Source: Desulfoscipio geothermicus DSM 3669 (GTDB taxonomy: Bacteria; Bacillota; Desulfotomaculia; Desulfotomaculales; Desulfallaceae). Taken from it: DNA of 64,000 nucleotides. Positions 28,038 to 36,866 of the stretch are shown in pieces (positions within the stretch are counted from its first letter, which is position 1; the number at the start of each line of letters is the position of its first letter). Below the pieces are notes generated by a model. That model ran no database searches. It had not been told where the DNA came from and saw only the letters and a program-made list of their open reading frames with translations. The stretch covers positions 62,001 to 126,000 of the forward strand of contig NZ_FOYM01000003.1 of NCBI RefSeq assembly GCF_900115975.1. Reading direction: 5' to 3'. Both the position numbers and the translations under genes were made by a program.

Positions 28038-29336
28038 CTACTTCGGCCGCTTGTCTATGACCCGCTTGGCCTTACCCTCGCTGCGGGCCAGGGAGCGGGG
28101 CTCCAGCAGGCGCACCTTGCAGTTTATGGAAAGCACGCTGAATATTTTTTGCTTGATTTTCTCCTCCAGTGCCTTGAGATCCCGGAAATGGCCGGTAAAC
28201 ATTTCATCCGTCAGTTCCACCTGCACCTCCATGAAGTCCAGGTAGCCCTTTTTGTCCACTACGATCTGGTAGTGCGGCGCCAGACCGTTTATATTCATCA
28301 ATACGGTTTCTATCTGGGAAGGGAATACATTGACACCGGAAATGATCAGCATGTCATCCGTACGCCCGCACACTTTGCGCATCCGGGCCAGGGTGCGGCC
28401 GCAGGAGCATTTTTCCTCGGTCAGAACGGTAATATCCCTGGTGCGGTAACGCAAAATGGGCAGCGCCTCCTTGGTCAGCGTGGTAATGACCAGTTCGCCT
28501 TCCCGCCCGCAGGGCAACTGTTCGCCCGTCTCGGGGTCAATGACTTCCACAAGGAAATGGTCTTCATTAATATGCATGCCCGGCCCCATGGTACACTCGC
28601 CGGCCACGCCGGGCCCCATTATCTCGCTCAGGCCGTAGTTGTCCGTGGCCTTCATGTTCCAGGTGCGTTCCAGCTCGCCTCGCATGCTCTCGGTCCAGGC
28701 CTCGGAACCGAACAGGCCAAGGCGCACACCCAGGCCGGCGGGATCCACACCCATGCCCCGGGCCGTTTCCGCCAGGTGGAGCGAATAAGAAGGCGTGCCC
28801 ACCAGGGCGGTGGTGCCGAAATCCTGCATCAACATGATTTGCCGCTTGGTGTTGCCCACCGAAGCGGGCACAATGGTGGCGCCTACTTTTTCCAGACCGT
28901 AGTGCAGTCCGAAGGCGCCGGTGAAGAGGCCGTAACCGAAGGTGATCTGCACCGTGTCCTCGTCGGTCACGCCGGCCATAGAGACGATACGGGCCACCAG
29001 TTCGGACCAGGTTTCCAGGTCGCCCCGGGTGTAGCCGACCACGATGGGCTTGCCGGTGGTACCGGAAGAAGCATGCACCCGCAGCACTTCCTTCCGGGGC
29101 ACGGCAAACAGCCCGTAGGGATAATTGTCCCGCAGGGCTGTTTTGTCTGTGAAGGGTAGTTTGATCACATCGGCCAGGGTATTGATGTCGCCGGGTTTCA
29201 CCCCCGCCTGGTCCATGGCTGTACGGTAAAAGGGGACCCGGTTGTAAACCCGGGTCACCGTTTCCTTGAGCCTTTGCAATTGCAGGGAGCGCAGTTCCTC
29301 CCTGTCCATACATTCATATCGGGCATCCCAAATCAT
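28038..29336 (-). CDS. paaK: Phenylacetate-CoA ligase
   Basis: This is an AMP-forming aryl-acetate CoA ligase of 432 residues. The nucleotide-binding loop is [16 protein letters not shown], and [20 protein letters not shown] and [16 protein letters not shown] follow in order. The start is ATG at 29336. Next to indolepyruvate:ferredoxin oxidoreductase it probably converts aryl-acetate and aryl-acetyl-CoA, and in the reverse direction could conserve energy. This pairing is common in anaerobes that use aromatic amino acids. The substrate range cannot be read from sequence. Confidence 0.92.
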   Translation of the reverse strand: MIWDARYECMDREELRSLQLQRLKETVTRVYNRVPFYRTAMDQAGVKPGDINTLADVIKLPFTDKTALRDNYPYGLFAVPRKEVLRVHASSGTTGKPIVVGYTRGDLETWSELVARIVSMAGVTDEDTVQITFGYGLFTGAFGLHYGLEKVGATIVPASVGNTKRQIMLMQDFGTTALVGTPSYSLHLAETARGMGVDPAGLGVRLGLFGSEAWTESMRGELERTWNMKATDNYGLSEIMGPGVAGECTMGPGMHINEDHFLVEVIDPETGEQLPCGREGELVITTLTKEALPILRYRTRDITVLTEEKCSCGRTLARMRKVCGRTDDMLIISGVNVFPSQIETVLMNINGLAPHYQIVVDKKGYLDFMEVQVELTDEMFTGHFRDLKALEEKIKQKIFSVLSINCKVRLLEPRSLARSEGKAKRVIDKRPK

Positions 29337-29409
29337 TCGCTCTCACACATCCTTGCTGTTGCTATATCATTATCGACATTACATTCTACTACTATAATGG
29401 TATATTGTT

Positions 29410-30654
29410 CTATATAGTTTGACAGATTCCTTCTTGCCGGTCTGAAATTTTAACCGGCGCGGAAATGATCCGCGAGCGTACGCCGCAGCGGCGCACAAAC
29501 CGGGCCATACGCCGGAACGCCTCGCTGAGGTCATCCAGGGAAGCGGCATAGGAAACCCGCGCAAAGCCCTCACCGGACCGCCCGAAGGCATTGCCGGGCA
29601 CCAGGGCCACCTGTTCCTGCTTGAGCAGTTCCTCGGCAAATTCCTCCGATCCCAGGCCGGTTACGGAAACCTGCGGGAAGGCATAAAACGCACCGCCGGG
29701 CTCAAAACAGGGTACGCCCATGTCCCGGAAGGCCTGCACCACCAGGTGCCGGCGCCGGTTATAGTGCCCCACCATGCGCCGCATGCCGGGCTGACCGTTT
29801 TTCAGCGCCTCCAGCGCGGCCATTTGCCCGGTAATGGGGGTGCACAGCATGGAATACTGGTGAATTTTGGTCATAGCGCCGATAAAATCGGGATTGCCGG
29901 CGGCGTAGCCCACGCGCCAGCCGGTCATGGCGTAAGCCTTGCTGAACCCGTTGAGCAGCACGGTGCGTTCCTGCATGCCGGGCAGCGAGGCCAGGCAGGT
30001 ATGCTCGCCCACGTAAGTCAGTCGGTCGTAAATTTCATCGGAAATAACAATTAAATCATGTTCCACCGCCACCTCGGCGATTTTCGCCAGTTCTTCCCGC
30101 TCCATGACCGCGCCGGTGGGGTTGTTGGGGTAACAGAGCAATAGAACCTTAGTCCGGGGCGTTATGGCGCTCCGCACCTGGTCCGCCGAAATGCGGAAGT
30201 TGTTTTCCATGCTGGTGGGCATGAATACCGGCACGCCGCCGGCCAGGGTGGTGCAGGGGGCATACGATACATAGGACGGCTCGGGAATCAGCACCTCGTC
30301 CCCGGGTACCAGCAGAGCCCGCATGGCCAGGTCCAGCGCCTCGCTGACCCCCACGGTGATCAGAATCTCATTTTTGGGATTATATTTGACGTTATAAGTA
30401 CGTTCCAGGTCGGCCGCCACGGCCTCCCGCAGTTCCAGCAAACCCCAGTTGGAAGTATACATGGTATAGCCCTTTTCCAGGGAATAAATACAGGCCTCCC
30501 GGATGTGCCAGGGGGTCACGAAATCAGGTTCCCCCACACCCAGGGAGATCACGCCCCTGGTTTCGGCAACCAGGTCGAAAAATCTTCTGATGCCCGAGGG
30601 CGGGACACTCCGTACCGCCGGGTTGATTCTATCCGACCAGTTTTTTTGCGTCAT
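29410..30654 (-). CDS. Class I/II aminotransferase, AlaT (YugH)-like
   Basis: This is a PLP fold-type I aminotransferase of 414 residues. It has GVGEPDFVTP near the N-terminus, CYPNNPTGAVM, ISDEIYDRLTY and the PLP-lysine motif LNGFSKAYAMTGWRVGY. The start overlaps the stop of the Lrp-family gene (ATGA). In Bacillus a paralogous pair, alaR-alaT (yugG-yugH), has the same order and makes alanine from pyruvate. Here a T-box with an apparent alanine codon lies upstream, which supports that role. An aromatic aminotransferase role is the other option, because ior genes follow. Confidence 0.88.
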   Translation of the reverse strand: MTQKNWSDRINPAVRSVPPSGIRRFFDLVAETRGVISLGVGEPDFVTPWHIREACIYSLEKGYTMYTSNWGLLELREAVAADLERTYNVKYNPKNEILITVGVSEALDLAMRALLVPGDEVLIPEPSYVSYAPCTTLAGGVPVFMPTSMENNFRISADQVRSAITPRTKVLLLCYPNNPTGAVMEREELAKIAEVAVEHDLIVISDEIYDRLTYVGEHTCLASLPGMQERTVLLNGFSKAYAMTGWRVGYAAGNPDFIGAMTKIHQYSMLCTPITGQMAALEALKNGQPGMRRMVGHYNRRRHLVVQAFRDMGVPCFEPGGAFYAFPQVSVTGLGSEEFAEELLKQEQVALVPGNAFGRSGEGFARVSYAASLDDLSEAFRRMARFVRRCGVRSRIISAPVKISDRQEGICQTI

Positions 30655-31142
30655 GGTGATATCATCAGCCTCCTGTCTTCCTCACCGTCTTCCATAATTA
30701 CACCGTCCTGCTTATATGTTTTCAGGACAAAGTGCGTGGTGGTACTGACCACTCCTTCAATGGTGGCGAGCTTGGTGGAAACAAAATTGGATATTTCCTT
30801 CATGCTGCTGCCTTCCAAAAACACAGCCAGATCATATGTGCCGCTCATCAGGCGCATGCTCCGCACTTCCGGAAAGCGGTAGATGCGCTCGGCTACGGCG
30901 TCAAAACCGACATCCCGCTGCGGGGTAATGCGCACTTCTATCAGGGCGCTCACCTTCTCTTCGCCCATTTTCTCCCAGTTAACCAGCGCGATGTACCTGA
31001 GAATTACTTTTTTATCTTCCAGTTCTTTGATAATGCCCTGCACTTCAGCCGCGTCCACATCCAGCATGACGGCTATTTCTTCCGGTGTAAGCCTGGCATT
31101 TTCCTGGAGCAGTTCAAGAATCTCCCTGGTTGTATCGTCCAT
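30651..31142 (-). CDS. Lrp/AsnC-family transcriptional regulator, AlaR (YugG)-like
   Basis: This is a 163-residue regulator. The N-terminal winged helix-turn-helix (REILELLQENARLTPEEIAVML) is followed by a RAM/AsnC ligand-binding domain (EVRITPQRDVGFDAVAERI, and GTYDLAVFLEG). It is coupled to the aminotransferase by a four-base overlap and is expected to control it in response to an amino acid. The start is ATG at 31142. Confidence 0.9.
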   Translation of the reverse strand: MDDTTREILELLQENARLTPEEIAVMLDVDAAEVQGIIKELEDKKVILRYIALVNWEKMGEEKVSALIEVRITPQRDVGFDAVAERIYRFPEVRSMRLMSGTYDLAVFLEGSSMKEISNFVSTKLATIEGVVSTTTHFVLKTYKQDGVIMEDGEEDRRLMISP

Positions 31143-31174
31143 TCATGCACCGCCTTTTCAGTCTAATTGAAAAC

Positions 31175-31462
31175 CTAAGAATCAAAATCCACTGCAACTG
31201 ACGATTCCCTGACCATCGTCATGTATCGCGATACTTCCATATGAACAGGGTGTATTTGATAAGCTTGCAAATCCTCTAATGAATCAAATTTTGCAACCAA
31301 AGCCAGATCATAAGATCTTTCTGAACGTAAAACATCAACCCCGACTTCCAAATGCCTTAAATATGGAATTTTTCCTTGCATACCCGACAAAACATCATGG
31401 GCTTTTTGAATGTTTTCAGTGCTTCGGTCATTGAGTTTAAAAAGAACTATATGAGTAATCAA
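31175..31462 (-). CDS. Dabb-family (stress-responsive A/B barrel) protein
   Basis: This is a small ferredoxin-like-fold protein of 95 residues. It has the ITHIVLFKL beginning and the SYDLALVAKFDSLEDLQAYQIHP stretch typical of Dabb dimers. Some members are enzymes acting on polyketides, but most have no known function. I start at TTG 31462 so that the protein begins MITHIV; the TTG at 31483 is the alternative. It is the first gene after the T-box leader, 43 bases beyond its terminator. Confidence 0.8.
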   Translation of the reverse strand: MITHIVLFKLNDRSTENIQKAHDVLSGMQGKIPYLRHLEVGVDVLRSERSYDLALVAKFDSLEDLQAYQIHPVHMEVSRYMTMVRESSVAVDFDS

Positions 31463-31504
31463 TTCCAGCCCACCCACTTTCAAATATTTATCAACATGTT
31501 AGCA

Positions 31505-31775
31505 ACATAATAAAAAACCCCGTCCTTAAAAAGGGACGAGGTTTGGCTCGCGGTACCACCCTAATTGACCGTAACATAAATGCACGGTCCGCTCGGGGCC
31601 CTGTAACGGGGGCAAGCCGGCACAGCCTACTCTTCATGATTCCCAATATAATTTCAGCCTGCAGCTCCGGGGCGGCACGGGCACTTTCATCCGCCGGGCT
31701 CACACCATCCCCGGCTCGCTGGGTGACCTGCGGTACCCTTATTCCCCATCAAAGCCTTATTTATCAGTAAATTAG
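31505..31775 (-). promoter_or_regulatory. T-box riboswitch leader, apparent alanine (GCC) specifier
   Basis: On the minus strand the T-box core AGGGTGGTACCGCG occupies 31549-31562. It is followed by a terminator stem AACCTCGTCC / GGACGGGGTT and TTTTTT at 31512-31543. Stem I can be folded with GGGG/CCCC below and GGGUAC/GUGCCC above an internal loop. In that loop the codon position reads GCC, preceded by U as in other T-boxes. GCC is an alanine codon. The assignment of the specifier was done by eye. Downstream are the Dabb, Lrp and aminotransferase genes and no tRNA ligase. Confidence 0.85.
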
Positions 31776-31911
31776 AACTATTTTAGCACGGGGCACCGGC
31801 AGTGTCAACAACATCCCGCCCAACTCAGTAATGGTATATATTTTCCTATTTATCCACAAAATGGTGCCCGGTCGCATTCAGGAACCGTCCCCAATGTGAC
31901 CCACGCAAAAT

Positions 31912-31966
31912 GGTGCCGGGTGTTGAATTATTTTGCTAAAATGGCAACAATTCAACACCCGGCACC
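31912..31966. repeat. Family B palindrome (two facing arms)
   Basis: GGTGCCGGGTGTTGAATT at 31912-31929 faces its exact complement at 31949-31966 across a 19-base loop. The palindrome ends eight bases before the ypeB stop codon. Confidence 0.9.
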
Positions 31967-31973
31967 AAAGGTT

Positions 31974-33341
31974 TTACAAGGTAAGCACGCCATCTTTTGA
32001 TTTTATCAGCTTGAGCACCATTTCTTCATTGCCGTCCAGCGCGTTGATATACACTAGATAAGTGTCTGCGCCCTGTTGCCCCTTGAACTCCCAGGTCAGC
32101 CTTTCCTTTTCCACGGCCACGGGTATGAGGGCCAATCTGCCTTTACCCTCCAGTTCCAGATTCTTGCTGACCATGGCCCGGGCCTGTTCTTCCGTCAGTT
32201 TGGGCTCGGGCAGGATTCTTTTGCGGTGGGACATCAGGTATCCCCGGGCATCGACGCCCACTACCTGTCCGTTATCCAGCGCCACCGTCACCTTTACCAG
32301 ATCGGGATAAATAATCACCCCGTCCTGCAGGAGCGCGAAATTAAAGGTGACGGTGTTGTCGTTGCGCTGGTAATAGCTGATTTTCATATTTTTATAGCCG
32401 TGATCAACCAGGTACTGTTCGGCCCGCGCCCTGGCTTTTTCCAAGTTCCAGTCGGCGCCGGGCACATCCCGGGGCGTAATGGTCCAAATCAGATGACCGC
32501 CCTTTTGAGAAATATCCGCTATTGCCGGTTCGCCGACCACCGAATCTCCTTTGCGGCGTACTATTTCCACCCGGTAGGCGGGAATATTGCCCTTAACCTC
32601 GCCGGTGACCTGGGCGATTACGTTCCCGCCGCCCCGGTTGTCGTAATACCGCAGGGCGATCGCCTTGGCTTTTGCCGGGGTGATTTTATCACCGGTAACG
32701 CCGCGGGCATGGGACCGTTCCAGGTGGTCGGAGAAAGGGCCGTCATAAATCAGGGTCGGGTACCCGTGCATCTGCTGGTCGATGGTCTGGAAATTGGCGC
32801 CGGCCAGGTTCCTGCCTTCCCGGCTCAACCGGCGACTCCCGGCTGCTGCCAGTTCATAAAAACTCAAGCTGCCGTCGGCTATCTCGGCATGTATTTTACT
32901 TAATTCCTTGTTCAGGTCCGAAGCCTGGTTGTACAACCGGCTGACTGTGTCCCATTGTTCCCGGGTGACGGGTTGACCCTGGGCAACTTGCCGGGCCAGC
33001 ATGCGGGAATAATCCCCCACCTGGGTAATGAATTTGGCGGTACGCCCCAAAAGGGCATCTCCCACCGGCAACTGGGACAAACTGTCCAGGGCCAGGGTGG
33101 ATTGCTGCCAAATCTGGTTGAACAACTGCTCGTTTTGCTCCGGCCCGGATGAAACCAAGCTCTTGCCCAGCTGCACCTCCACATTCTGGACATGGTCGGA
33201 AAGGCTGTAAAACGCCCTTTGATAATTGTTGCCAAGAGCTGTCTGCAACATCTGCTTTGAGGTATATTCCCGATACCCCCAGTAACCGACGCCCAATATG
33301 GCGACCAGCGCCAGGGCCAAACCGGCAATCCATCTTTTCAT
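31974..33341 (-). CDS. ypeB: Germination protein YpeB
   Basis: YpeB is a forespore membrane protein needed to place and protect the cortex-lytic enzyme SleB. The 455-residue protein has one N-terminal anchor (WIAGLALALVAILGVGYWGY), a helical domain and a C-terminal part with PepSY-like repeats (KARARAEQYLVDHGYKNMK, and LTEEQARAMVSKNLE). It follows sleB, as in Bacillus. Expression is probably forespore-specific, but I did not identify a promoter. ATG 33341 has GGAGGAAC upstream. Confidence 0.93.
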   Translation of the reverse strand: MKRWIAGLALALVAILGVGYWGYREYTSKQMLQTALGNNYQRAFYSLSDHVQNVEVQLGKSLVSSGPEQNEQLFNQIWQQSTLALDSLSQLPVGDALLGRTAKFITQVGDYSRMLARQVAQGQPVTREQWDTVSRLYNQASDLNKELSKIHAEIADGSLSFYELAAAGSRRLSREGRNLAGANFQTIDQQMHGYPTLIYDGPFSDHLERSHARGVTGDKITPAKAKAIALRYYDNRGGGNVIAQVTGEVKGNIPAYRVEIVRRKGDSVVGEPAIADISQKGGHLIWTITPRDVPGADWNLEKARARAEQYLVDHGYKNMKISYYQRNDNTVTFNFALLQDGVIIYPDLVKVTVALDNGQVVGVDARGYLMSHRKRILPEPKLTEEQARAMVSKNLELEGKGRLALIPVAVEKERLTWEFKGQQGADTYLVYINALDGNEEMVLKLIKSKDGVLTL

Positions 33342-33389
33342 GCGCTGTTCCTCCTTGTATTTATCAGGGCCCTAATTGGCCGTTTTACA

Positions 33390-34118
33390 TTAGCGGGCAA
33401 AAACATGTCTGCCGATACGCCCCACAATATTTCGACTCCAGATCCACGGGCTCACCCGTTTAGCCGGGTTCCAGAAAAACGTAGCTCCCCCGGTGGGATC
33501 CCAACCGGCCATGGCCTGCCTGGCCGCCTGGATGGATTCTTTGGTCAGCGGGCGCGTATACTGGCCGTTAGCCACCGATTCAAAGGCCAGCGGCTGGAAT
33601 ACCACCCCGGATATGGTGTTGGGAAAGGCGGCGCTTTTTACCCTGTTCAGTATCACCGCCCCCACGGCTACTTTGCCGGAATAGGGCTCGTCCGCCGCTT
33701 CGCCCTCAATTACCCGGGCCAGCAGTTGCACATCCCGGGAAGTACTCACATAACCCCGGGATGCGACAGTTTTTTGGTCACGGGCAGGAGCGGCCGGCGC
33801 TACCGCGGCCAGGCCCAGCGCCGCCCGCGTATTCGGGCCGACTATACCGTCCACACGCAAACCGTTCCTTCTCTGGAAATCACGCACGGCCCGGTAGGTG
33901 GCAGACCCGTAGCTGCCGTCCACAAACCCGTTGTAATATCCCCAGGCTTTCAACTTTTGCTGCACTACGCTTACGTCCCGGCCCCGACTGCCCCAGTAAA
34001 GCAATTTTTGTTGGGCCTGGGCAGAGCCGCCTTGCAGCAGCACCAGGACAGCGGAAAAAAGAATAATTGTACCCAGAATTACCGGAAATGACTTGGTTAA
34101 TATATTTCGATAAGGCAA
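33390..34118 (-). CDS. sleB: Spore cortex-lytic enzyme SleB
   Basis: This is a lytic transglycosylase for spore germination. An N-terminal signal sequence (VILGTIILFSAVLVLLQGG) is followed by a peptidoglycan-binding domain 1 (RGRDVSVVQQKLKAWGYY) and a hydrolase_2 domain with the glutamate in LLARVIEGEAADEPY. I choose TTG 34118 because GGGGGGTG is well placed before it; GTG 34127 would overlap that site. The gene is followed by ypeB in the usual germination pair. Confidence 0.92.
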   Translation of the reverse strand: MPYRNILTKSFPVILGTIILFSAVLVLLQGGSAQAQQKLLYWGSRGRDVSVVQQKLKAWGYYNGFVDGSYGSATYRAVRDFQRRNGLRVDGIVGPNTRAALGLAAVAPAAPARDQKTVASRGYVSTSRDVQLLARVIEGEAADEPYSGKVAVGAVILNRVKSAAFPNTISGVVFQPLAFESVANGQYTRPLTKESIQAARQAMAGWDPTGGATFFWNPAKRVSPWIWSRNIVGRIGRHVFAR

Positions 34119-34286
34119 GTAGGACACCCCCCGAGTAATTTTTAAATTAGTTTTCCTAAAAAAATAAAAACCTATGTGCCATATCAAAGATTTTGGCGAG
34201 AAGGCAAGGATTTACAGGTTGGGGGCAGAATACTATCAGAAACCGGCATGGATAGGGGGTGAAGTACCCTGAACAGGCAGATAGAT

Positions 34287-34529
34287 GTGGATAAATTTGT
34301 CCAAGCGAGGCAAAATGATATTACCGGGCTGGTCAATAAAGCGCTGAACCGGGCCGGCGAAATAGTGCAGCAAAAGGTGGCGGCGGGCGAGATAAATCCG
34401 AGCATGCAGGATGTGTTGCCGTTGCTGCTTTACGAGGTGCTGGTAACCAATACGGTGGCCACCCTGCGCCTGGTGGCGGAGATGATAAATGAAGAAAGCG
34501 ATTCAGCGGGTAGTAGGCCCGGTCATTAA
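34287..34529 (+). CDS. Small conserved-looking helical protein
   Basis: This is an 80-residue protein, mostly amphipathic helix (DITGLVNKALNRAGEIVQQK, then LPLLLYEVLVTNTVATLRLV). The start is taken as GTG 34287. However, a GGGGGTGA site lies six bases before an in-frame CTG at 34269, which would add MNRQID; CTG initiation is rare, so this is left open. It is divergent from sleB and co-directional with the next small membrane gene. I recognise no family and propose no function. Confidence 0.6.
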   Translation: MDKFVQARQNDITGLVNKALNRAGEIVQQKVAAGEINPSMQDVLPLLLYEVLVTNTVATLRLVAEMINEESDSAGSRPGH

Positions 34530-34550
34530 AATTTATCTCAGGAGCTGTCA

Positions 34551-34676
34551 ATGTTGAATATTAAAACTATCTCTTTTTTAATTTTTCTGGCGGTGGGCGG
34601 TGCGCTGGCGTTTTTTTACGGGATGCATATTGAGACCCGCAAAAAAAATCGCCGGCAGCCTTCCACCGACGAATAA
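34551..34676 (+). CDS. 41-residue single-pass membrane protein
   Basis: An ATG at 34551 with AGGAGC seven bases upstream starts a peptide of 41 residues: one membrane helix (ISFLIFLAVGGALAFFYGM) and a strongly basic tail (RKKNRRQP). The stop codon TAA is immediately followed by a family A repeat. It lies 21 bases after the preceding small gene and is probably in the same transcript. The function is unknown. Confidence 0.6.
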   Translation: MLNIKTISFLIFLAVGGALAFFYGMHIETRKKNRRQPSTDE

Positions 34677-34823
34677 AAAAAGGGGACAGGCACCGTAAAA
34701 GGGGACTGGCTCCGATTCGTTTTGTGAATCGGTGCCTGTCCCCTTTTACGGTATTTTTCGGGAAAAAAAGGGGACAGGCACCTTTTTCAAAATGCGAAAA
34801 AGGAGCCAGTCCCCTTTTTTTCC
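34674..34823. repeat. Family A palindromes, two hairpins
   Basis: The hairpin at 34693-34751 has CCGTAAAAGGGGACTGGC arms around a GATTCG/CGAATC-like inner stem. The hairpin at 34761-34823 has GGAAAAAAAGGGGACAGGC arms. The first arm touches the stop codon of the 41-residue gene. The second encodes the C-terminus of the dsrN-like gene on the other strand. Confidence 0.9.
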
Positions 34824-36256
34824 CCTTTATATTTCTCACCGGCCGCCACAAGCCGCTGCGCCCAGTCCGGTGCGGCCAGCGCGTGCAGGTGCGTGTAGCA
34901 GGCCAGCACGTTTTTGTAAACCAGTCCGTCGTACTCACCGTCTATGCCGTACCCTTTGGTTACCCGGAAGGCGAAACCGATATTTTCCCCGACCAAGTTT
35001 TCCACCCGGGAGTGGTGAAATTCGTGCCCGCGCACATGCTCTCCCGCGGTGAAATACGGGCTGTCGCGCAACACCTGCAGAGTAATGTACCCGTGCCCCT
35101 GAGGTTTCTCCAGCATGGTTACGTCAAAGGGCAGGGCGCCGGTCATCGGGTATTTTTCCCCGTGCCAGGCAACGCTTCTTCCCAGGTACATGAGCCCGCC
35201 GCATTCGGCGTACACCGGCAGACCGGTCTCAATTTTTTCCCGTAAATCACGGCGCAAGTCCCCGTTGGCACCAAGCTCGGCGGCGAACATCTCCGGGAAA
35301 CCGCCGCCAATGTAAGCAGCGTCCACATCCGGCAGGCGGTCTTCGTGTAACGCGTTGACCGGAACCAGTTCCGCCCCGGCGGCCGCCAGGGCTTCCAGGT
35401 TTTCCGGGTAGTAGAACGTAAAGGCCCGGTCCAGGAATACCGCCACCCGGGCGCGGGGCTGTTCCGGTTGCAGCCCCGCCAACCCCGGCACGCGCATCAG
35501 CGGCGCGTTCGCCGGCGGCTGATCCAGTACCAGCGGCGCCGCCCCCCGCGCCACCTTGATGATCCCGTCCAGGTCCAGGTATGCGCCGGCCGTGCCGCCG
35601 GCCGCGTCCACCGCCGCAGCCAGTTCGTCATCCTCGGCGGCGGGAACCAGTCCCAGGTGCCGGTCCGGAATATTAAACTGCTTGCCTTTGGGAATTACCC
35701 CCAGCACCGGAATACCGCAGTAACGTTCAATGGCCGCCCGGAGCATTTGCTCGTGCCGCGGGCGGGCCACCTTGTTTAAAATCACCCCGGCTACGCGCAC
35801 TTCGGGGTCGAAGTGTATATAGCCCGAAACCATGGCCGCCACGCTGCGGGTCATCCGGGTGGTATCCACCACCAGCACTACCGGCGCCCCGATGGCTTTG
35901 GCAATTTCAGCCGTGCTGCCGCTGCCTTCCAGGTCAACGCCGTCGTATAATCCCATGGCCCCCTCCACCACTGCAATGTCGGCATCGAGGGCGCTGCGCA
36001 CAAATGAGGCGCGGATGACCGCCCGGTCCATCAAAAAACTGTCCAGGTTACGGCAGGGGCGTCCGGTGATCCTGGTCATCCAGCTGGGGTCAATAAAATC
36101 AGGACCTTTTTTGAACGGCTGCACCCGGTAGCCGGCTGTTTTGAGCGCTGACAGCAGCCCGATGGCAGTGGTGGTTTTACCGGAACGCCCGTGCGGCGCG
36201 GCCACCACCAGGCGGGGAATATTGTATTGCCTGTCCTGCTTGTTATATTGCTTCAT
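34787..36256 (-). CDS. dsrN: Cobyrinate a,c-diamide synthase family amidase, probable DsrN (siroheme amidase)
   Basis: This is a 489-residue CbiA-fold enzyme. The N-terminal ATPase domain has PHGRSGKTTTAIGLLSALK; the class I glutamine amidotransferase domain has the nucleophile in YAECGGLMYLG and a histidine in HEFHHSRVEN. It sits directly beside dsrC-dsrK-dsrM and no cobalamin genes are near. DsrN homologues amidate siroheme to siroamide for DsrAB, so that role is inferred from context; cobalamin synthesis is the alternative. The last ten or so residues (EKKGTGSFFAF) are encoded by a family A repeat rather than by native sequence. Confidence 0.85.
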   Translation of the reverse strand: MKQYNKQDRQYNIPRLVVAAPHGRSGKTTTAIGLLSALKTAGYRVQPFKKGPDFIDPSWMTRITGRPCRNLDSFLMDRAVIRASFVRSALDADIAVVEGAMGLYDGVDLEGSGSTAEIAKAIGAPVVLVVDTTRMTRSVAAMVSGYIHFDPEVRVAGVILNKVARPRHEQMLRAAIERYCGIPVLGVIPKGKQFNIPDRHLGLVPAAEDDELAAAVDAAGGTAGAYLDLDGIIKVARGAAPLVLDQPPANAPLMRVPGLAGLQPEQPRARVAVFLDRAFTFYYPENLEALAAAGAELVPVNALHEDRLPDVDAAYIGGGFPEMFAAELGANGDLRRDLREKIETGLPVYAECGGLMYLGRSVAWHGEKYPMTGALPFDVTMLEKPQGHGYITLQVLRDSPYFTAGEHVRGHEFHHSRVENLVGENIGFAFRVTKGYGIDGEYDGLVYKNVLACYTHLHALAAPDWAQRLVAAGEKYKGEKKGTGSFFAF

Positions 36257-36330
36257 TTTTTATCACAGCCTCTCAAATTTGGTCGTAGGTGGTCGGTGGT
36301 CGGTATTTATCCGCCTTTTTACCCATATTG

Positions 36331-36388
36331 AAAAACAACAGGCACGGGGATTCCCGGGACCAACTACGCCCGGGATAACCAGTGCCTG
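36331..36388 (-). terminator. Terminator-like hairpin after dsrC
   Basis: On the minus strand CAGGCAC and GTGCCTG enclose two CCCGGG blocks that can also pair, and the hairpin is followed by TTGTTTTT. It is about 120 bases after the dsrC stop and 75 bases before dsrN. GTCGGT-type repeats lie on both sides (36282-36310 and 36476-36512). Confidence 0.65.
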
Positions 36389-36509
36389 AAGCAAGACGCA
36401 AACATCTTAATGCCAAAAACCATTGTCCCGTTGCCAATCTTTTATAACAAACAACGGCATATCTTATTAGCTAACCGATAGCTAACCGACCACAGACCAC
36501 CGGCGACCA

Positions 36510-36827
36510 CTACACGCAGCCGGTTGGTTTGGGCAGGCCTGCTATTTTGCAGGCGCCCTTGGCCGGGCCGGAAGGGAACAATTCGTAAATGTACTGCAAA
36601 CTACAGCCCGTTTCCTCGCAAAGTTTACGAATCATGGGCGCAATATGGTATTGCTTGAAATAATCCCTGAGGTAGTTGATAACCTTCCAGTGGTCTTCAG
36701 TCAACTGGCTGATTCCCTCGGAGGCGGCAAAAGCGTTGGCCACATCTGCGTTCCACAAGTCCGGATCAATGATAAAGCCGTCCTCGTCCAGTTCTATCCC
36801 AACGCCGTTTACCACAATTACCGGCAT
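36510..36827 (-). CDS. dsrC: DsrC sulfur carrier
   Basis: DsrC is the small protein that accepts the sulfur of sulfite on two C-terminal cysteines and forms the trisulfide released by DsrMK. The 105-residue protein ends GACKIAGLPKPTGCV, showing both conserved cysteines with the ten-residue spacing that marks true DsrC rather than TusE. The core motif EDHWKVINYLRDYF is also typical. ATG 36827 (MPVIVVNGVGIELDEDG) follows GGGGGTG. It is downstream of dsrMK. Confidence 0.96.
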   Translation of the reverse strand: MPVIVVNGVGIELDEDGFIIDPDLWNADVANAFAASEGISQLTEDHWKVINYLRDYFKQYHIAPMIRKLCEETGCSLQYIYELFPSGPAKGACKIAGLPKPTGCV

Positions 36828-36866
36828 GCCCAACGCACCCCCATCACATGGTTAACCAGATGACCA

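Noticed and set aside
34787-36256. Cobalamin biosynthesis operon or B12 riboswitch at the CbiA-like gene
   Set aside because: No other cobalamin gene is adjacent, and the spacer upstream shows a terminator-type stem but no B12-box motif that I can recognise.
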